From IMG/VR virus record IMGVR_UViG_3300027763_000090, positions 1 through 46,073 of that record: a stretch of DNA of 46,073 nt; one strand, 5' to 3'. The position numbers and the translations under genes are program-made. This document shows, piece by piece, positions 18,231 through 25,812 of the stretch. Positions within the stretch are counted from its first letter, which is position 1. Each line of letters opens with the position of its first letter. The notes under the pieces are model-generated. The model was not told where the DNA came from. It searched no databases and saw nothing but the letters and a program-made list of their open reading frames with translations. This DNA comes from a virus.

Positions 18231-21140
18231 AGCTTCGCCCACGGATAAATTATTACCATCAAAGACTTCGTCCCTAAAAGTTATGTGCATGGTGTTCACA
18301 CGCATGGCAGGGCCGTTGGTACGGGACAGCATATCTTTCTTGACGTACTTGCAGGTAAACAACTCCTCCATCTGCGCCTTGAACTCGTCGTAGCCAAAGC
18401 TCATGCTCACGCAATGCTTTTTGAGTAACTGCTCTTCAATGTAGAACTCTCTGTAACCCGGTGTCAAAAGCCCGTGCTCCACTCTGCCGAGCACCTTGCT
18501 CTTGGTGGTCGAGCGGTCAACTATGTCGCCGTTATCGCCCCACGCTGCCAAGATTTTGCCCTCGACTTTCTTCAGAACAATAAAGCTTCCGTAGTTGTCA
18601 CCGATGTAGGCGTTGAGCACATCTTCAGCAGAACGCACACTGGTCTTAATGACGCCACGAGCTTTCTCCACAAGTCCTTTTAGAGCGTTGATGACCTTGT
18701 TGATCTCCACGTCTAGGATGCCAGAGTATTCCTTACGCAAAAGAATCGCCGCCGCTACAGTTGTAGTACACCCTGTGTGCCAATAACGCTCATCGTCGTT
18801 AAAATTAAAAACTTTCTTCAGATGCACATGTACCTTGCGAACAATTTCCTCGGCAGTCTTCTGATTGACAGCTAACCACCGCACCCAAGCCTCACCCGCT
18901 ATGCCGTAGTTGCGTTTAATATCGAGCAAAGTCTTGCGCTCTTCAGTTGTAAACTTAAGCTTTACATGGGGCGTCCACTCAAGCATACGCAGAAGCTCGC
19001 CGTTGGAACTGTGAGCCCTAGCCCCCGCCATGTAGTCGGTTAGCTTCGTGTTGGACGTCATCGTGCAGGTAGCTGTCCACGTACTGTTATTGATACGTTC
19101 CTTGTTGGAGCCGGACTCCATACGCTCCTTGCCCTGACCCTCTGCGTAGTCAAAAATAAAGGCGGGTGCCCACTCCATGTCCTTGCGTTGGGTGTTGGTG
19201 ATCTCGTCGATCAGAAGCGGCATGCTGTTAAGCAAACCCGCCCGTTGTTGCATTGCAACAGGAGAAGTACTCTTGCCTGTGCGGTAGCGCAGAGGGTGAC
19301 CCCATACGCCTGCTTTGGCGCTAAGTACTAGGGATTTACCCGTACCTGACCATTGTGAACCGATGTGCCAGACAAATCCTTCGTACTCAGTAAAGCGCAT
19401 AAGCGGTGATCCAAAGGAATCCAGAGCTACAGCCAAGGCTGTCTCCATACCCTCTTTCTCTACAAAAATTGTCTTCCACAGATTCCGCCACGTATCAAGG
19501 TCGCCCTTGCCGTTGGTGTTACGGTTAATGTTTTCGAGCCCCGGCATTGGAATTCGAGTCTCGCGACCATCTCTACTGAACACGCGGTTGTTGTATACAA
19601 ACGACTGATCTGCCTGCCACCCACACTGGAACGGCACCTCGACTGGCTTGCGGTTCTGAGAAGCCTCGCCCACACATGAACGCACATACTCAAACAGCGT
19701 CTTGTCGTGACCCGCAAAGGTTGACACGATGTTCTGACTGGCTAACCACTTGAGTGTCTCGTCCTTGCTGACAATAGATTTCTGTGGGAAGTTAAGCGTC
19801 TGCACGCCTTCGGGACGCACAGCGGCCATGTGAACCAAGTGGTCGTTCTCCATCTTCAAGAGGTCAACCACAAACAAGTCGTAAGGAATCAACTGAATGT
19901 TTTTCTTTATCTTCTTGCCCTCTTCATCTTCCTCAGTGCGTGTGCAGTACACGCCGCCATGCTCGCCATAGCTGTAACCACGAGGGGGCACAGGCCGCAC
20001 AATGCTAGGTGCTAAGGGTAAACCCGTATCTTCTGGCTCGTAGGATTCCTCAGAGTCAAGCTCAGCTTCGTCAAAGTCTTCCTCGGCAGGCGCTGTCAGC
20101 ATGATTTCTTTGGCGGTGTTGTCCACCTTGATCTCACGCCCCAGTATCAGTGGGTTGGTGATCTTGCCCCAGTGCTTACACTTATTACAGATGCCGGGGT
20201 TCTCGCTGTCCATTTTCATGCACGCGTATGGCCCTTTGATCTCGTTAAGCTTCTGGTGCATCCGCTCGTGTGGGTACGGGTGCATGTCCGACAACCAGAT
20301 GGCCTTCTCTGCGCCATCCTCGCAAACCTTTGCCCAAGACAGAATCCCACGCCAAACAGGTTCCTTGCCATCCTCCGTAGCTGTGGCAATGTAGTCCTGA
20401 ATCTGACCGCACTGGTTCTCAAAGTTCCCAAACAAAGTGTAGCTATCTTGCAACAGCTTAACCTGACTGCGTGTTGGCGCAGTGGGACGTTGGCCGGGCA
20501 GGTCTATCTTAGGTGTAGGAGGTATAGACACTTCCTCCAACTTTTCGTAAACAAGCGGGGAGAATGTCGAGAAGTCAAAAATGTCGCCCTCCTGCACTAT
20601 GCGCACAGGGCGCGGCGTCGCATACTTCTTCTTGTTGTTGGCAGTTCCGGGCACACGCAAGATACGCGCAGTGTCCGCTGTCACCGACATGTCGATGTTA
20701 AAGCCTTCCTGTTTGCACAGACGCTTTAGATTCTCAGCAACAGGTTTCCATATAGTCGCAGGGATCTCGTCCTTCAACGGCCAGTAGCAATGCAAGCCTC
20801 CGCCTGAGTCAACCACCCATGGCGTACCAAGCGCGTCAAGTCCAGAATCTTGTAGAAACTGAACCAGTGCATCAGCCGCCGCTTTCTTGGATGCGTAACC
20901 ATCCAAGTCCACAAAGAACGACTTAAGATACTGCGCTTCACTGGCGTTGCGCTTAGTGTCAAAGGTAGCTAGCCCATAGAAGACGTCATAGTTGTTGGCG
21001 TGCCACTGCTCGATTGTCGGGATGAGGTCTTCAATCTTGTCCGCATATACATGCTCTTTTTCTTTTGTGAGTTCTACCGCGCAATACAGGCCAAAACCTT
21101 CGGACGGCAAAACCACCGCTAAAAACTCAGCGGATGTCAT
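18219..21140 (-). CDS. Primase-helicase: AEP/PrimPol-type primase fused to a P-loop helicase (973 aa)
   Basis: The N-terminal domain has the archaeo-eukaryotic primase signatures: FFVDLDG with metal ligands D78 and D80, SGGGLHCYW with H117, and NIDMSVTADTARILRVPGT (149-167). A possible zinc cluster follows (C307, C318, C321). After an acidic linker (350-375), residues 385-900 resemble DUF927/superfamily-3-like phage and plasmid helicases, with a Walker A (GSQWSGTGKS, 594-603) and Walker B (LLIDEI, 642-647). The protein would make primers and unwind DNA at the replication fork, replacing the T7 gp4 type. The AAAGGA site fixes the ATG at 21140. Together with DNA polymerase A and the SSB-like protein it completes a replisome. 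It is the last gene of the leftward operon. Confidence 0.85.
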   Translation of the reverse strand: MTSAEFLAVVLPSEGFGLYCAVELTKEKEHVYADKIEDLIPTIEQWHANNYDVFYGLATFDTKRNASEAQYLKSFFVDLDGYASKKAAADALVQFLQDSGLDALGTPWVVDSGGGLHCYWPLKDEIPATIWKPVAENLKRLCKQEGFNIDMSVTADTARILRVPGTANNKKKYATPRPVRIVQEGDIFDFSTFSPLVYEKLEEVSIPPTPKIDLPGQRPTAPTRSQVKLLQDSYTLFGNFENQCGQIQDYIATATEDGKEPVWRGILSWAKVCEDGAEKAIWLSDMHPYPHERMHQKLNEIKGPYACMKMDSENPGICNKCKHWGKITNPLILGREIKVDNTAKEIMLTAPAEEDFDEAELDSEESYEPEDTGLPLAPSIVRPVPPRGYSYGEHGGVYCTRTEEDEEGKKIKKNIQLIPYDLFVVDLLKMENDHLVHMAAVRPEGVQTLNFPQKSIVSKDETLKWLASQNIVSTFAGHDKTLFEYVRSCVGEASQNRKPVEVPFQCGWQADQSFVYNNRVFSRDGRETRIPMPGLENINRNTNGKGDLDTWRNLWKTIFVEKEGMETALAVALDSFGSPLMRFTEYEGFVWHIGSQWSGTGKSLVLSAKAGVWGHPLRYRTGKSTSPVAMQQRAGLLNSMPLLIDEITNTQRKDMEWAPAFIFDYAEGQGKERMESGSNKERINNSTWTATCTMTSNTKLTDYMAGARAHSSNGELLRMLEWTPHVKLKFTTEERKTLLDIKRNYGIAGEAWVRWLAVNQKTAEEIVRKVHVHLKKVFNFNDDERYWHTGCTTTVAAAILLRKEYSGILDVEINKVINALKGLVEKARGVIKTSVRSAEDVLNAYIGDNYGSFIVLKKVEGKILAAWGDNGDIVDRSTTKSKVLGRVEHGLLTPGYREFYIEEQLLKKHCVSMSFGYDEFKAQMEELFTCKYVKKDMLSRTNGPAMRVNTMHITFRDEVFDGNNLSVGEAKAG

Positions 21141-21153
21141 GTGTATCCTTTGG

Positions 21154-21414
21154 TTACTTTAATTCGGGGTCGTTCGCGTGATCTACGCCTGCGGCAAAAC
21201 CTTCTTCAAAGCCACGCTTGTATCCGTGTTCTAAGCCGTTGCCACTGCCGTCAGCAAAGCCTTCATCGTATCTGTCCTGATACCAATCAAGTGTCTTGGC
21301 AAAGCGTTCGCATAGAACCTCCACCCATTCTTTTGGAAGCATCTCATGCCCCATCAGGTACACCTGACGCAGTATCTCTTCATCGTTTAAGTTTTTAGGT
21401 TGAATGCTTTGCAT
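21154..21414 (-). CDS. Small phage protein of unknown function (86 aa)
   Basis: The chosen start is the ATG at 21414, because GGAG lies 6 nt upstream; the longer reading would start with a TTG inside that ribosome site. The sequence is acidic with a helical, Trp/Tyr-containing core (LPKEWVEVLCERFAKTLDWY) and a Gly/Phe/Glu repeat at the end (YDEGFADGSGNG, YKRGFEEGFAAG). I do not recognise a family. It overlaps the regulator gene upstream by 28 nt and is followed by the primase-helicase gene, so it may serve replication. Confidence 0.65.
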   Translation of the reverse strand: MQSIQPKNLNDEEILRQVYLMGHEMLPKEWVEVLCERFAKTLDWYQDRYDEGFADGSGNGLEHGYKRGFEEGFAAGVDHANDPELK

Positions 21415-21665
21415 GTTCGTCTCCAAGCTTCGTCGCCCGTACTGGACGCTTGTAAAATTTTAAGAATAGCTTCGACCGAGGGTCGGTAAGCCACGAATAC
21501 TTCTCCACCATTGAACCAGTTGTAAACAGATTGCCGAGAGGCTCCTGTCACTTTGGCTATCTTAATGGCAGAGAAGTCATGATGCACAGCCCAACGCCCG
21601 AGTTGGTTACCCAACGTCTTAGGCGCTTTCTTGACTGCGTTAATTACTTGTTGTGAGTAGGCCAT
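21387..21665 (-). CDS. Helix-turn-helix DNA-binding protein, Xre/Cro-like (92 aa)
   Basis: Residues 32-70 read as a helix-turn-helix: FSAIKIAKVTGASRQSVYNW, then FNGGEVFVAYRPSVEAILKIL. The TGASRQSVYNW segment is the recognition helix. The size and layout fit a phage Cro-like or Xre-family regulator that binds palindromic operators. Candidate operators in the window are the palindromes at 34322-34347 and at 36.9-39.6 kb; that link is only a guess. The Shine-Dalgarno is weak and a UUCG hairpin lies just upstream, so translation may be limited. Its 3' end overlaps the next gene. Confidence 0.75.
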   Translation of the reverse strand: MAYSQQVINAVKKAPKTLGNQLGRWAVHHDFSAIKIAKVTGASRQSVYNWFNGGEVFVAYRPSVEAILKILQASSTGDEAWRRTCKAFNLKT

Positions 21666-21675
21666 TTTGTAGGTG

Positions 21676-21689
21676 GGGGCCGAAGCCCC
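21676..21689 (-). promoter_or_regulatory. UUCG-capped hairpin between the SSB-like gene and the regulator gene
   Basis: The minus-strand transcript contains GGGGC-UUCG-GCCCC, a 5-bp GC stem closed by the very stable UUCG tetraloop, in a 32-nt gap. There is no U-run after it, so RNA stabilisation or partial blocking of the regulator's translation start is more likely than termination. Confidence 0.5.
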
Positions 21690-21697
21690 TTGTTCCT

Positions 21698-22648
21698 TTA
21701 TTCGGCTTCGTCCCAGTCGTCCACCATGGCAGACAAGTCAGCCTTGGCCTTGGGCACAGCGTTGGGCTTCTTCTCATCCTTACGAACTACGGGTTCCTCG
21801 TCATCCTCTGCGGGCAGGGGCGCGGGCTTGGCTTTGGCCTTAGCCTTGGGTGCGGGCGCTTCCTCTTCCTCAACCACAGGGGCGGGGCGCTTGCCTTCAA
21901 TCTTCAAAGGCGCGGGAACAGAAACGCTTTCAGACTTAGAGAAAGACATTGTGACAGCCTTAACAGCTATGTCTGTCTTACCTTGTTGCTGAATAGTTGG
22001 GAACTCGTCGTCAGTCAACCAACGCATAGCCTTGAAGAACAGCTTGGGCGCTTCAGACTTGGTATCAAACTTCATACGCGTGATGACCTCAGACGGGTCA
22101 ATGTTCTGTGCGCCCAAGTGACGAGCATACGCCTGTAGTGCGCGGTTCTCGCCTTCTTCTTTACCGAAGATAGACTTAGCAGGCACAGTCATTTGCAAGA
22201 CAGAACCGCTCATGTCATTAGCCAACACCACAGCAATCTGTTGTTGGAAGCGGCAAGCGCGGCTGTTGTTCTGACCAGAACCCGCAATGTTTTGTTCGCA
22301 CCCATCGCACTTAGTGTGTTGTGGGTTACGTGCATCGGGGCTAGGCACCTTGCCGCTTTGTGACCAGCAGTCGGGAGCGCTGGCTTCACCATCGTAAGAC
22401 TTGGCATAAAACACGCGTGAAACATCAGGCGCGGCATTGACAATCACTACGTCGAGGTAACGCTCTTCAATAGCGGCGATCTCTTTGCCACCTTCGTTGA
22501 GACGGAATACACCACCTTTGATGGAGATGCGCTTTGTACCGCCACCGACTACACCACCGGCTAAGGCTTTGGCAATAGGTGACAACGATGTGCGGTTCTT
22601 TGCGAACGCGGGGGCTTGGGATGGGTTGAATAGAGCTACATTGCTCAT
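21698..22648 (-). CDS. Single-stranded DNA-binding-like protein with a four-cysteine site and acidic tail (316 aa)
   Basis: It has no assigned OB-fold, but the architecture fits a phage SSB. A beta-rich N-terminal body is interrupted by a cysteine cluster (C94, C114, C117, C132) that could bind zinc, as T4 gp32 does. The Pro/Ala/Lys-rich linker (residues 240-300) ends in an acidic tip, MVDDWDEAE, like the protein-recruiting tails of SSB and T7 gp2.5. It lies between helicase and primase genes, as expected for a replisome part. The start has a strong AGGAGAA site. A recombination mediator or annealing protein is an alternative. Confidence 0.6.
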   Translation of the reverse strand: MSNVALFNPSQAPAFAKNRTSLSPIAKALAGGVVGGGTKRISIKGGVFRLNEGGKEIAAIEERYLDVVIVNAAPDVSRVFYAKSYDGEASAPDCWSQSGKVPSPDARNPQHTKCDGCEQNIAGSGQNNSRACRFQQQIAVVLANDMSGSVLQMTVPAKSIFGKEEGENRALQAYARHLGAQNIDPSEVITRMKFDTKSEAPKLFFKAMRWLTDDEFPTIQQQGKTDIAVKAVTMSFSKSESVSVPAPLKIEGKRPAPVVEEEEAPAPKAKAKAKPAPLPAEDDEEPVVRKDEKKPNAVPKAKADLSAMVDDWDEAE

Positions 22649-22661
22649 AATTTTCTCCTGA

Positions 22662-23108
22662 TTACTTAGTTGGTTTACGAACTGAAATGGCGTACTCTGT
22701 TGTAGAGTTAAGCCCTGCGGGAACTAGACGTGGGTTCTCGGACAAAAAGGTTGCCATGTTGGTCTGCGCAATACGCTTCTCCAACAAATCCAACGCATCG
22801 TGTTCCTTGATGAACTCTTTAAAAGAGTCCCAGTCTTGTGTGTTGTAGCGTGTCTTGGTAGACAGCACTACGGTGCCTTGGTCTGTGCGTACACTGGATA
22901 CACCGAGCTTGAGCATCTGATCTTTAAGCGCGATCTTCACCGCTTCTTGCTGATGTTTAATGTCTTCAACCTCGTTCTCATACTGAGTTGTCAACTCTTG
23001 TATGCGTGTCTGCATCCTGCGATACACCTTGGCCAACTTGTCCATTGGGACAATGACCTCTGTCGATACTTCCTGAGGAGTAGGTTCCTCATCATCTATG
23101 CTTAACAT
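22662..23108 (-). CDS. Coiled-coil phage protein of the recombination/replication cluster (148 aa)
   Basis: Residues 20-68 form a clear coiled coil (VYRRMQTRIQELTTQYENEV). The second half is alpha/beta (VRTDQGTVVLSTKTRY, then WDSFKEFIKEHDALDLLEKR). I recognise the shape from phage gene clusters next to SSB and nuclease genes, comparable in style to Gp157 or Gam-like nuclease-modulating proteins, but no family is certain. It lies 13 nt upstream of the SSB-like gene with a good AGGAGAA site, so co-expression and a shared role are likely. Confidence 0.6.
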   Translation of the reverse strand: MLSIDDEEPTPQEVSTEVIVPMDKLAKVYRRMQTRIQELTTQYENEVEDIKHQQEAVKIALKDQMLKLGVSSVRTDQGTVVLSTKTRYNTQDWDSFKEFIKEHDALDLLEKRIAQTNMATFLSENPRLVPAGLNSTTEYAISVRKPTK

Positions 23109-23140
23109 TTGCTTCTCCTGTTTTATGTCTAAGGTTTAAC

Positions 23141-23168
23141 ATCATACACGGCATTTATTCTTGTGCAA
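23141..23168 (-). promoter_or_regulatory. Candidate leftward promoter before the coiled-coil and SSB-like genes
   Basis: On the minus strand TTGCAC (23163-23168) is followed after 16 nt by TATGAT (23141-23146), 33 nt before the ATG at 23108. The -10 matches consensus in 5 of 6 positions, the -35 only in 3. It lies in one of the few gaps of the operon, an AT-rich 68-nt stretch. Confidence 0.35.
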
Positions 23169-23176
23169 CTCCTTTC

Positions 23177-24739
23177 TTAAATATTTTTTACTTCACTGTC
23201 GAACATGCTGACAAGCATTGCGTGATCTGAAACTTTTGTATTCATTGCTTTAAAAAGCTTCTTCTCTATCGGGCTTGATTCAATGTGTACCACAGTGACT
23301 TTGTCAGAGTCCTGACCCTTGCGGTCAGCGCGGGCTATACATTGTGTATACATTTCTACTGACATAAGGGGGCCGAAGAAAACAACGGTGTCAGCGGCAG
23401 TTAGGGTAATCCCGTGGGCTGTTGCTTGTGGTTGCAAAACCAACACGCGTATGTTATCTGTAGTCTGAAAGTCGTTAATGATTTGTCCGCGTTTTGTAGC
23501 AGACACGTCGCCATGAATTTGGTCAACGGCATAGCCGTGATTAGTAAGATACTTAACAATGGTGCTGATGCTTGAGCGGAACAGAGCAAAGATGATTACC
23601 TTGCGGCTTGTCTCTTCTAGCACTTCTTCCAAAACATTTAAGCGCGGTGCGGCATCAAACTCCACAACTTCTTTTTCATCGGTGTATGCGGCACCACAAC
23701 TTATCTGTAGCAGTTTGTTTACAGCAACGCCTGCATTGACTGCGCTGATTGTTTCTCCGGCAGCTTGGAAAAGCATCTGCTCTTTGAGTAGCTTGTAGTA
23801 CTTAGCTTGCTGTGGTGTCATTGGTACTTCGCGTGTGACTGTGATGACTGGTGGTAAGTCAAGGCACTGGTCTTTGGTAAAACGTATTGCGGGTTGTAGC
23901 GCCTCGTATACAAGTTCTTTAGCGTTGGGCTTTGGAGCCCACTTGAACACAGTCAGCTTGTTCATTACTTTGTCGCGCCACGATGTTTGAAACTTAGGAA
24001 CACCGCTAGGGTTAACCAACTTTGCTAGTCCGTATGCGTCCACTGGAGACTGCGATGCGGGTGTGCCCGTCATCATCCACAGATACGTCTCAGGCTTGAT
24101 GATTGATGCAAGTGTTTTCCATCTGCGTGTTGATGGGTTTTTATATGCGTTAGCTTCGTCAACAATCACCAAGTCAAACCTACCATCGGCATTGACTTCA
24201 GAAGCGATTAAGTTCAGGCCGTCATAGTTGGCAATCACAATCTCGTAGTCCTGCTGAATCATTTCAATACGCCGACTAGCTTGAGCATGGTGCGCGACAA
24301 CGACACTTCTATGTATTACGCTTCGGTTGATGTCGCCTACCCATGCGCTGTGCATGATAGACAGAGGGCACAGAACCAACACACGCCTTACTTCACCACG
24401 CTTCATCAAGAAGTCAGCCGCCCATAGCGCAGACAAAGTCTTGCCAGTTCCGGGGTCGTTAAAGCAGAACGCTCTGCGGTGTAGTGTGAGGAAAGCAGAC
24501 GTCTCTATTTGGTGAGCCATTGGTATAAACTTTCCCGGCCAGTCGTAGCGCCTAGTGATAGGCGACGGCACATCTTTCACACCAAGATTGCGTAGCACGC
24601 GTGCTTCATCAAGCCCCCAGTACACAGCAACTTCATAGATGCCATTCTCTTCAGACAGCACCTTATGCTTTGGAATGATTGCATACTTACTTGGGTTGCG
24701 TGTGCGCAATACGAGCGCTTTGTCGTCAACTATTTGCAT
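23177..24739 (-). CDS. SNF2-like superfamily 2 DNA helicase/ATPase (520 aa)
   Basis: It has the ordered SF2/SNF2 motifs: MAHQIET (74-80), Walker A DPGTGKT (95-101), Walker B VDEANAYKN (193-201), TGTPASQ (224-230), a second RecA lobe with VIIFALFRSS and HGDVSATKRG, and motif VI as IARADRKGQ near residue 465. The Walker B ends in DEAN rather than DEAH or DEAQ. Such phage proteins remodel DNA-protein complexes or help recombination and replication restart. It is at full size for a compact phage SNF2 protein. It overlaps the upstream small gene by 14 nt, which suggests coupled translation. Confidence 0.88.
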   Translation of the reverse strand: MQIVDDKALVLRTRNPSKYAIIPKHKVLSEENGIYEVAVYWGLDEARVLRNLGVKDVPSPITRRYDWPGKFIPMAHQIETSAFLTLHRRAFCFNDPGTGKTLSALWAADFLMKRGEVRRVLVLCPLSIMHSAWVGDINRSVIHRSVVVAHHAQASRRIEMIQQDYEIVIANYDGLNLIASEVNADGRFDLVIVDEANAYKNPSTRRWKTLASIIKPETYLWMMTGTPASQSPVDAYGLAKLVNPSGVPKFQTSWRDKVMNKLTVFKWAPKPNAKELVYEALQPAIRFTKDQCLDLPPVITVTREVPMTPQQAKYYKLLKEQMLFQAAGETISAVNAGVAVNKLLQISCGAAYTDEKEVVEFDAAPRLNVLEEVLEETSRKVIIFALFRSSISTIVKYLTNHGYAVDQIHGDVSATKRGQIINDFQTTDNIRVLVLQPQATAHGITLTAADTVVFFGPLMSVEMYTQCIARADRKGQDSDKVTVVHIESSPIEKKLFKAMNTKVSDHAMLVSMFDSEVKNI

Positions 24740-24980
24740 CTTCTTCTTCCAATACGTAATGGAACTCTCTAGCTTTTTTAGATGTGGCAGTAGTAGTGTT
24801 TACAGACCTTGCTTGCTGTCTTCGGCACACTTCTAAGCCAATCATGCCCAGTTCAGTTTTTTGTCTTATTAAAGACTCAAGCTCGTCGCACAAAACTTTA
24901 TTGTCGCCAAACCCTATTAACCATAAGTTGCGCAGTGTCTGCGTGTCCGCATTTTCAAAGCCTGTTGTTTCCGTTACCAT
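24726..24980 (-). CDS. Small helical phage protein of unknown function (84 aa)
   Basis: The start overlaps the stop of the upstream gene (TAATG) and is served by a strong AAGGAGG site. The sequence has one helical stretch (NKVLCDELESLIRQKTELGMIGLEVCRRQQ) broken by a Ser/Thr-rich segment and an acidic end. No known domain was recognised. It overlaps the helicase start by 14 nt, so it is probably expressed with it. Confidence 0.65.
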   Translation of the reverse strand: MVTETTGFENADTQTLRNLWLIGFGDNKVLCDELESLIRQKTELGMIGLEVCRRQQARSVNTTTATSKKAREFHYVLEEEDANS

Positions 24981-25336
24981 TACGCGTCCTCCTTCAGCCT
25001 AGCCCAAGGCGAGTTGTCTGAGTGATGATTTAGTTCTTCCATCTTTTTGTTTGTGTGTAAACGTGCGGATGCGTCAGACCAAAAGTCTTCTTCTATCTCC
25101 GACACATCTACCCATGTATCTCCATAACGTGCACGCCACAAGTTGACTAACTCTGATAAAGGTATCGAGTACACAGGGTCATTGTTAGGATTGAACTCCG
25201 TCATGGTTACGTGTTGTTGCCCCATAGCCTGTGCTTGCCCCATAGCCTGTGCGTACACTTGAGCGCTTATTCCTAATTTTTTAGCAAGCGCGGCCTCAGT
25301 TGCGGTAAGCGTTACCGTATTCTTTACTTTTCCCAT
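24980..25336 (-). CDS. Small early protein with a scaffold-like N-terminal motif and a WVDV domain (118 aa)
   Basis: Residues 10-29 match the end of the scaffold-like protein at the right edge of the window: LTATEAALAKKLGISAQVYA here, LTQTQVALAKKFGLTPQQYA there. Residues 31-42 are a tandem AQAMGQ duplication. Residues 58-90 (PLSELVNLWRARYGDTWVDV, then EIEEDFWSDASARL) are paralogous to the domain in the next upstream gene. The protein is thus a fusion of two short modules. No function is known to me; it could bind scaffold or capsid early, or regulate. AAGGAGAA supports the ATG at 25336. Confidence 0.75.
   Translation of the reverse strand: MGKVKNTVTLTATEAALAKKLGISAQVYAQAMGQAQAMGQQHVTMTEFNPNNDPVYSIPLSELVNLWRARYGDTWVDVSEIEEDFWSDASARLHTNKKMEELNHHSDNSPWARLKEDA
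25217..25252 (-). repeat. Perfect tandem 18-bp duplication inside the 118-aa gene
   Basis: Plus-strand 25217-25234 and 25235-25252 are identical (TTGCCCCATAGCCTGTGC). They code for the doubled AQAMGQ and keep the frame, which suggests a recent slippage event. Confidence 0.95.
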
Positions 25337-25351
25337 TTGCTTCTCCTTTAT

Positions 25352-25654
25352 TTATTTTGGATTACGACACACATACTTAGAGCGATCTGTTAAGAAGTGA
25401 ATCTCAAGTTCACCTTCTCTTCTCATTCTGTCGTACGCGTCTTTGTAAAACTGGTCTTCTATTACTTCCACCAGATCAACCCAGTCATGTCCCCAACGCG
25501 CTACCCAGAGATCGATAAGTCTTGCAGTCGGTATGTCACTTAATAGAGTGGTCTGACTTTCTTGCATACGAACGGTTTGCGCTCGCGTCTTTGACGCGGA
25601 GATTCGAACGTACGGTTTTTCCTCCTTTTGAAAGCGCTCTTTTGTGGTCGACAT
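25352..25654 (-). CDS. Small early protein, tandem paralogue of the 118-aa protein (100 aa)
   Basis: The ATG at 25654 is chosen: AAAGGAG lies 9 nt upstream, whereas it abuts the other in-frame ATG at 25663. Residues 38-75 (DIPTARLIDLWVARWGHDWV, then EVIEDQFYKDAYDRM) align with the downstream neighbour's IPLSELVNLWRARYGDTWV domain. The first 38 residues are encoded in a different frame over the end of the HNH gene (25536-25654). A short form starting at the ATG at 25567 would avoid most of the overlap but has no ribosome site. Function unknown. Confidence 0.7.
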   Translation of the reverse strand: MSTTKERFQKEEKPYVRISASKTRAQTVRMQESQTTLLSDIPTARLIDLWVARWGHDWVDLVEVIEDQFYKDAYDRMRREGELEIHFLTDRSKYVCRNPK

Positions 25655-25802
25655 CTTTTCCATCTCCTTTATGTACTAGTCCTTCCTTCTCCATGATTGC
25701 TCGTGCTTTGTTTCGTGCGGCACGTTTTTTCTTGACCATCGGTGTGCCGTCATATTGCTCATATTCTTTTGCGTATGGGCGTGGTTTGTTTACGTAAGGC
25801 AT
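25536..25802 (-). CDS. Small HNH-type endonuclease-like protein (88 aa)
   Basis: The core DVDHKRALSKGGKTVRSNLR (50-69), followed by ASANRSYARK, matches compact phage HNH proteins: D52-H53 for the first motif, N67 in the middle and N76-R77 at the end. The N-terminus is basic (VKKKRAARNKARAIMEKEG). HNH proteins nick or cut DNA and may act in packaging, homing or host-DNA degradation; here it sits in the replication cluster. It overlaps the next gene by 119 nt in another frame, which is unusual. An AAAGGAA site supports the ATG. Confidence 0.75.
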   Translation of the reverse strand: MPYVNKPRPYAKEYEQYDGTPMVKKKRAARNKARAIMEKEGLVHKGDGKDVDHKRALSKGGKTVRSNLRVKDASANRSYARKSDHSIK

Positions 25803-25812
25803 GTGTTTCCTT

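Noticed and set aside
25598-25612. GATTCGAAC, like a tRNA T-loop
   Set aside because: No matching acceptor, D or anticodon stems around it; it lies in the HNH and 100-aa coding overlap.
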